The translations under genes were made by a program, and so were the position numbers. Below, piece by piece: positions 5,732 to 9,140 of a DNA stretch of 9,140 nt. The notes beneath the pieces were generated by a model. It made no database searches and had not been told where the DNA came from. It worked only from the letters and a program-made list of their open reading frames with translations. Numbering within the stretch: position 1 is the first letter of the stretch; each line of letters opens with the position of its first letter. The stretch is from DASPXY01 sp038227745 (GTDB lineage Bacteria > Planctomycetota > Planctomycetia > Gemmatales > Gemmataceae), in contig JBBRPS010000409.1 in the NCBI GenBank assembly GCA_038227745.1, forward strand, positions 1-9,140, written 5' to 3'.

Positions 5732-8107
5732 TTAATCAACGAACAGGAACTCGTTGCTGGCCAGCAGCGCGTGCGCCAAGAGCGGCCATTGCCGCTCCTC
5801 GCCGACGAGGCGCCGGGCCAGCTCGGTTTCGCGGGCGCTCGGCGCGCGGAGCAGGACGTGGCGGAACAACTCCCGGATCATGGCCTCGTCGCCCTTGTGT
5901 CCCGCGCGCGTGAGGGCCTGCACCAGCGCAGCGGACTGGTCCATAAGCAGCGGGGCGTTGAGCAGGTACAGTTGCTGCAGCGGCGTGGTGGTCACGTCGC
6001 GGGCGTCGCCGTGCCGCTTGGCGTCGGGGAAGTCGAACAGCCGATGCAGTTCCGCCGGCGCCTTGCGGCTCACCTTGCCGTAGACGGTGCGGCCACGGAA
6101 CTTGGCGTCGCCGAGGTCGCCCGCGGGGCCGCCGGCCGCGCGGGCGAGCGTGCCGCAGACGGCGAGGACCGCGTCGCGCAGGCCCTCGACGTCGAGCCGG
6201 CGAAGGTGCATCCGTCCGAGCAGGCGATTGTCCGAATCGAGGGCCGCCGCTTGCGCGTTGGCACGCGAAGACTGCCGATACGTTGCCGACAGGACAATCT
6301 CGCGGTGCAGCGCCGTGAGCGACCAGCCTTGGCGGAGGAAACGGGCCGTGAGGTCGTCGAGCAACTCGGGGTGCGACGGCGCCGCGCCGTTGTGGCCGAA
6401 GTCACTTGGCGTGGTGACGAGCGGCCGGCCGAAGTGCCAGCCCCAGACGCGATTGACCAGGACGCGGCCCGCCAGCATCTTGGCGTCGCCGACGATGGCG
6501 TCGGCCAGCTCAAGTCGGCCGCTGCCCTGGCGGAACGGCCGCGGCTCGCCCTTGGACAGCACGCGCAGGAAACGCCGCGGCACGATCGGCCCGTGCTTCT
6601 CCACGTCGCCGCGTAGGAAGACCGGCAGGTCGCGCGGCACGCCGGCGCGGTAGTCGAGGTGCGTGAACGCCGGGTCGGCGCCATCGATCCACAAGCCGGC
6701 GTCGCGCACCGCATTGGCCAGCGGACCCTTGAAGAGCGTCTGCTCCTCCGTCTTGCGCCGCTCGAGCTGCGCCTTCAACTCGACCAGCCGTCGCTCATAC
6801 GCTTCGCGCTGCGGCCCCGTCTCCGGAACGCCCGTGCGCGTCTCCTTGTGGAAGCCGACGCGGAGCTTGGCCTCCATCAGCGCGAGCCGCACGGACGTGA
6901 CGCGCGCCGCCTCCGCGGCGCCGGTGGGAACGAGCGGCCACTCCACGGGCTGGGTGCTCGCCATGACGCCGGCCAGGGCGTAGTAGTCCTCGGTGGTGAT
7001 CGGGTCGAACTTGTGGTCGTGGCAGCGGGCGCAGGCCACCGTCAGGCCCAAAAAGCCGCGCGTCACGGCGTCCACGCGCTCGTCCCACTCATCCGCCGCG
7101 ATCGCCGTGATGACCGCGGGCGACAGCCGCGGTTCCTTGTGGTAGACCGGCGACAGCCCCAGGAAGCCAAGGGCGGCGATCTCGGCCCGCGGCAGGCCCG
7201 GCATCAGGTCGGCTGCCAGCTGCCGGCGCACGAACTCGTTGTAGGGCAGGTCGTCGTTGAGGGACCGGATGACCCAATCGCGGTAGCGCCAGGCGTGGCG
7301 CGGCGGTTGGTTCGTCTCTTCGGACGTGGGGTGATCCTCGGCGTAGCGGGCGACGTCGAGCCAGTACCGGGCCCAGCGCTCGCCATGGTGCGGCGAGGCC
7401 AACAGCCGCTCGACCTGCCGTTCGTAGGCGTCCGGCGCCCTGTCGCGGACAAAGGCCTCGACCTCCTCCGGCGTCGGCGGCAGGCCAACCAGGTCGAGCG
7501 CCAGCCGGCGCAGGAGCGTGCGGCGATCCGCCTCCCCAGCGGGGCGCAGGCGCTGTTGATCGAGCCGGTGCAGGATAAAGGAATCGAGCCGGCGGCGTGG
7601 CCAGCGCGGATCGGAGACGCTGGGCAGCTTGGCTTCGCGCACAGGCTGGAACGACCAGAAGCGGCGGCCCGCCTCGATGTCAACGCCGCGGGGCTTCACG
7701 GTATCCGCCCCGCCGCGCGGATCAGCGGCGCCCGTGTCGATCCAGTGGGCGAAGTCAGCGAGGACCGCCTCGGGCAGTTTCCCCTGCGGCGGCATCTTCA
7801 GCGTGCCCTCGTGGCGGACCGCTTTCAGGAGCAGGCTCTCCGTCGGTCGCCCGGGGACGACAGCCGGACCGCTGTCACCGCCTTGCCGCAGCCCCTCCCG
7901 GGTATCGAGCCGCAGTCCGCCCTTGACTTTCTTGGCCGCGGTCGAGTGGCACTGGTAACAATGCTCGACCAGGACCGGCCGAATCTTCGCTTCGAAGAAC
8001 TCGACGCCTTCGCGCGTGGCAGCGTCTTTAGGGTTTTGGGCCAAGCCCATGGTGGGAAGAGAAACGATGAGAGCAAAAGCTGCCGCGAGGGAAAATCGGT
8101 GAGCCAT
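5732..8107 (-). CDS. PSCyt1/DUF1549/DUF1553 (PSD1) cytochrome-like protein
   Basis: This 791-aa exported protein has the three-domain layout typical of planctomycetes. A signal peptide covers about residues 1-23 (hydrophobic core, likely cleavage after GLA). The PSCyt1 domain (about 33-125) has the haem-attachment motif CYQCH at 50-54 and a candidate distal Met105 in KMPPQGKL. The DUF1549 domain (about 160-385) includes LALDLVGLPPTPEE and a second CxxCH in CARCHDHKFDPIT (359-371), conserved in the family. A Glu/Lys/Arg-rich linker (about 410-460) precedes DUF1553 (about 525-790), with VLVNRVWGWHFGRPLV, TPSDFGHNG, and TTTPLQQLYLLN. No extra carbohydrate-binding domain is present, so it is a compact member. 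A role in periplasmic electron transfer or polymer breakdown is often suggested, but no reaction is established. AGGAGG (8118-8113) lies five bases before the ATG. The usual DUF1501 partner is not adjacent. Confidence 0.94.
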   Translation of the reverse strand: MAHRFSLAAAFALIVSLPTMGLAQNPKDAATREGVEFFEAKIRPVLVEHCYQCHSTAAKKVKGGLRLDTREGLRQGGDSGPAVVPGRPTESLLLKAVRHEGTLKMPPQGKLPEAVLADFAHWIDTGAADPRGGADTVKPRGVDIEAGRRFWSFQPVREAKLPSVSDPRWPRRRLDSFILHRLDQQRLRPAGEADRRTLLRRLALDLVGLPPTPEEVEAFVRDRAPDAYERQVERLLASPHHGERWARYWLDVARYAEDHPTSEETNQPPRHAWRYRDWVIRSLNDDLPYNEFVRRQLAADLMPGLPRAEIAALGFLGLSPVYHKEPRLSPAVITAIAADEWDERVDAVTRGFLGLTVACARCHDHKFDPITTEDYYALAGVMASTQPVEWPLVPTGAAEAARVTSVRLALMEAKLRVGFHKETRTGVPETGPQREAYERRLVELKAQLERRKTEEQTLFKGPLANAVRDAGLWIDGADPAFTHLDYRAGVPRDLPVFLRGDVEKHGPIVPRRFLRVLSKGEPRPFRQGSGRLELADAIVGDAKMLAGRVLVNRVWGWHFGRPLVTTPSDFGHNGAAPSHPELLDDLTARFLRQGWSLTALHREIVLSATYRQSSRANAQAAALDSDNRLLGRMHLRRLDVEGLRDAVLAVCGTLARAAGGPAGDLGDAKFRGRTVYGKVSRKAPAELHRLFDFPDAKRHGDARDVTTTPLQQLYLLNAPLLMDQSAALVQALTRAGHKGDEAMIRELFRHVLLRAPSARETELARRLVGEERQWPLLAHALLASNEFLFVD

Positions 8108-8307
8108 TTGGACCTCCTGGAAGCCGACCGAAGAAAAGAGCGTTGTCGGAAGGCACAGCGGTTCATTTCATGCCCGATCTCCCATCTACCTAAAGCCCGC
8201 TCACGGCCCCGGCGCACGCGCAAAATGTCGTTCCGACAAAAAAAGATGCCAATGACGGATGGAAAGGATTCTTGAGTCGGAGAAGAGGCATGCTTCTGAA
8301 GGATGAA
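8108..8307. other. 200-nt intergenic region between sigma factor and PSD1 gene
   Basis: No coding frame here looks real. On the minus strand the region has a T-rich stretch at about 8246-8239, a 13-base palindrome TGTCGGAACGACA at 8238-8226, and then a GC-rich segment before the SD of the PSD1 gene. The 9-mer TTGTCGGAA also occurs in inverse orientation at 8143. A promoter for the PSD1 gene is plausible here, but I found no good sigma-70 pair. Confidence 0.5.
8143..8239. repeat. Paired inverted 9-mers (TTGTCGGAA) with a short palindrome
   Basis: TTGTCGGAA is read on the plus strand at 8143-8151 and on the minus strand at 8239-8231, an exact 9-base inverted repeat 79 bases apart. The distal copy forms a perfect palindrome, TGTCG-TTC-CGACA, at 8226-8238. 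Such symmetry upstream of a gene may mark an operator. It also contains GGAAC, the core of many ECF -35 elements, but no matching -10 is obvious. Chance occurrence cannot be excluded. Confidence 0.35.
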
Positions 8308-8892
8308 TCAAAGCCATTCAGAGAAGCCATCTCTCCGAAGCCGTTGCCGCAGCCGGCTCAGTCGGGCGCGCAGGGCATGGGCATCGCAGTTGAGCCGCTG
8401 CGCGATCTCCGCGGTACTGTATCCCTGCACACGTAACTCAATCAACTGCCGGTCCAGACCGCTCAGGCTGGCCAGGATGTGTTGCTTGAGATCGTCCATG
8501 GTGACGATCTGCGTCGGATCCTCGGCGGGGAAGCGGCCAGCCTTGTCTCCCCCTTCGTCGGCGACTTTCGAGGTCGCGGTTGCCTGCTCGCGCTGCATCC
8601 GCCGCCAGTTGCGGATGACCTTGTGGCGGACGACGGTGCGCGCCAGAGCCAGCAGTTTGTCCAGCGAGGAGACGTCGTACTTCCCCGCGCGCAGGCCCGG
8701 CAACAGCACCCGGTGGACCGACTGCACCAGGTCGAGGGAGTCCATTTGCGCGCGCAACCTCGACCCGAGCAGAACGCTGGCGGCCAGGCGCAACTGCGCC
8801 TCATAGCGTTGCAGCAGTTCCGCCAAGGCCACCTCGTCTCCGCAACGTATCCGTTCGAGCAAGGCGCTGAGGTCCTCGGGCTCACGAGCCAT
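8308..8892 (-). CDS. Sigma-70 family / ECF-type sigma factor
   Basis: This 194-aa cytosolic protein should direct RNA polymerase to a particular promoter set. Region 2 spans about residues 18-100, with DSLDLVQSVHRVLLPGL (51-67) as the helix that contacts core polymerase and the -10 element, and VIRNWRRMQR at its end. An acidic, variable linker follows (about 101-130). Region 4 spans about 135-188, with a helix-turn-helix GYSTAEIAQRLNCDAHALRAR for the -35 element. The size and the 'DSxDLVQSV' style match the sigma factors that planctomycetes carry in large numbers, often beside DUF1549/DUF1553 or kinase genes. The ATG at 8892 is chosen over an in-frame ATG at 8964 because AAGGA (8907-8903) lies ten bases before it and because a promoter overlaps the longer version. 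No anti-sigma factor or protein kinase gene is adjacent. Confidence 0.9.
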   Translation of the reverse strand: MAREPEDLSALLERIRCGDEVALAELLQRYEAQLRLAASVLLGSRLRAQMDSLDLVQSVHRVLLPGLRAGKYDVSSLDKLLALARTVVRHKVIRNWRRMQREQATATSKVADEGGDKAGRFPAEDPTQIVTMDDLKQHILASLSGLDRQLIELRVQGYSTAEIAQRLNCDAHALRARLSRLRQRLRRDGFSEWL

Positions 8893-8902
8893 CACCGGCA
8901 AG

Positions 8903-8907
8903 TCCTT
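8903..8907 (-). promoter_or_regulatory. Shine-Dalgarno of the sigma factor gene
   Basis: AAGGA on the minus strand lies ten bases before the ATG at 8892-8890. It supports this internal start over the ATG at 8964, whose mRNA would begin upstream of the predicted promoter. Confidence 0.6.
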
Positions 8908-8935
8908 CAGAAGAATGAAACCCTTGTCGCGGTTT

Positions 8936-8964
8936 AGTATACTGTTGCTGTGGCTCCCGAGCAA
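8936..8964 (-). promoter_or_regulatory. Sigma-70-like promoter for the sigma factor gene
   Basis: On the minus strand TTGCTC (8964-8959) and TATACT (8941-8936) are separated by 17 bases. The -10 matches five of six consensus bases and the -35 three of six. A transcript starting near 8929 would have a leader of roughly 37 bases with the SD inside it. This is the clearest promoter in the window and could drive the whole minus-strand run if no terminator intervenes. Confidence 0.55.
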
Positions 8965-9035
8965 CCGACTTCATCCCCAAGACTACCCCGAGTGCTGTGC
9001 CGCTAGTGTCGTCGGCACGAAAACCTGCACTGAAT

Positions 9036-9140
9036 TCAAGAGGCGTGTTTGGCGAACCATTGACGCATCTTGTGGTTGGTCCAAGTCCACTCGAAGGGGT
9101 GGGCATACCGCTGGTTGTATTCCGGCCAGGACGCCGAAAC
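9036..9140 (-). CDS. IS630-family transposase, C-terminal end (partial)
   Basis: The minus-strand frame entering from the right edge gives 34 residues ending at the TGA at 9038-9036. It contains WPEYNQRYAHPFEWTWTN, which resembles the last part of IS630/Tc1-mariner-type DDE transposases, where a 'yN...aHPFeWt' segment follows the final catalytic acidic residue. The catalytic residues would lie outside the window, so integrity cannot be judged. No clear terminal inverted repeat is recognisable between the stop and the sigma factor promoter. The family call rests on this one motif from memory. An intact element is as likely as a remnant. Confidence 0.6.
   Translation of the reverse strand, partial: VSASWPEYNQRYAHPFEWTWTNHKMRQWFAKHAS

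Noticed and set aside
5729..5738. Palindrome TGATTAATCA over the PSD1 stop codon
   Set aside because: It is ten bases long, mostly formed by stop-codon sequence, and has no second copy nearby, so chance is sufficient.
5650..5739. 30-residue N-terminal extension of the histidine kinase
   Set aside because: It would overlap the end of the upstream gene, and a perfect AGGAGG lies inside it just before the ATG at 5649.
6659..8275. 538-codon open frame on the plus strand
   Set aside because: It lies opposite the PSD1 gene, whose protein shows clear family domains. Long antisense frames are expected in GC-rich genes, and this translation is Arg/Ala/Gly-rich with no recognisable domain.
8893..8964. 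24-residue N-terminal extension of the sigma factor
   Set aside because: The likely promoter (8964-8936) lies within it, and a good SD precedes the ATG at 8892.
8997..9018. Small hairpin GTGCCG...CGGCAC with a 10-base loop after the IS630 stop
   Set aside because: The stem has only six pairs and no T-run follows on the minus strand, so it is not a convincing terminator or element end.
1..9140. CRISPR arrays, tRNA or rRNA genes
   Set aside because: I saw no regularly spaced direct repeats and no tRNA-like cloverleaf or rRNA sequence on either strand.

Overview
The window looks like a high-GC chromosomal segment of a member of the Planctomycetota. The diagnostic genes are a PSCyt1/DUF1549/DUF1553 ('PSD1') cytochrome-like protein, a DUF1501 protein with a twin-arginine leader, and a planctomycete-type sigma-70/ECF factor. 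All three are typical of that phylum, where they occur in many copies. I cannot fix the genus.

Every gene I can support is on the minus strand, so the locus reads from right to left. At the right edge (9140-9036) is the C-terminal end of an IS630-type transposase. Next come a sigma-70-like promoter (8964-8936) and a 194-aa sigma factor (8892-8308). A 200-nt intergenic stretch follows, holding two short inverted repeats. Then come the 791-aa PSCyt1/DUF1549/DUF1553 protein (8107-5732), a MASE1-PAS histidine kinase (5649-3493), a single-domain Rcp1-like response regulator (3485-3033), a receiver-GGDEF diguanylate cyclase (3030-2113), and the DUF1501 protein (2002-650).

The spacings are 82, 7, 2 and 110 nt. 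Kinase, regulator and cyclase are clearly coupled, and the whole run may be one transcription unit. The kinase should sense a membrane or cytosolic cue and phosphorylate one or both receivers, with cyclic di-GMP as output. DUF1549/DUF1553 and DUF1501 proteins usually sit next to each other in planctomycetes. Here a phosphorelay/c-di-GMP cassette lies between them, which is the most interesting organisational feature of the window.

The left 650 nt are decayed. They hold a perfect 25-bp palindrome with a 4-nt loop (544-597), a short protein-like remnant (543-400), an IS66-type transposase fragment around its first catalytic Asp (345-121), and the likely start of another minus-strand gene running off the edge (28-1). 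Transposase remnants therefore flank the locus on both sides. I see no RNA genes, CRISPR array, or wholly new system. The best lead is the signalling cassette placed inside the PSD1/DUF1501 pair.
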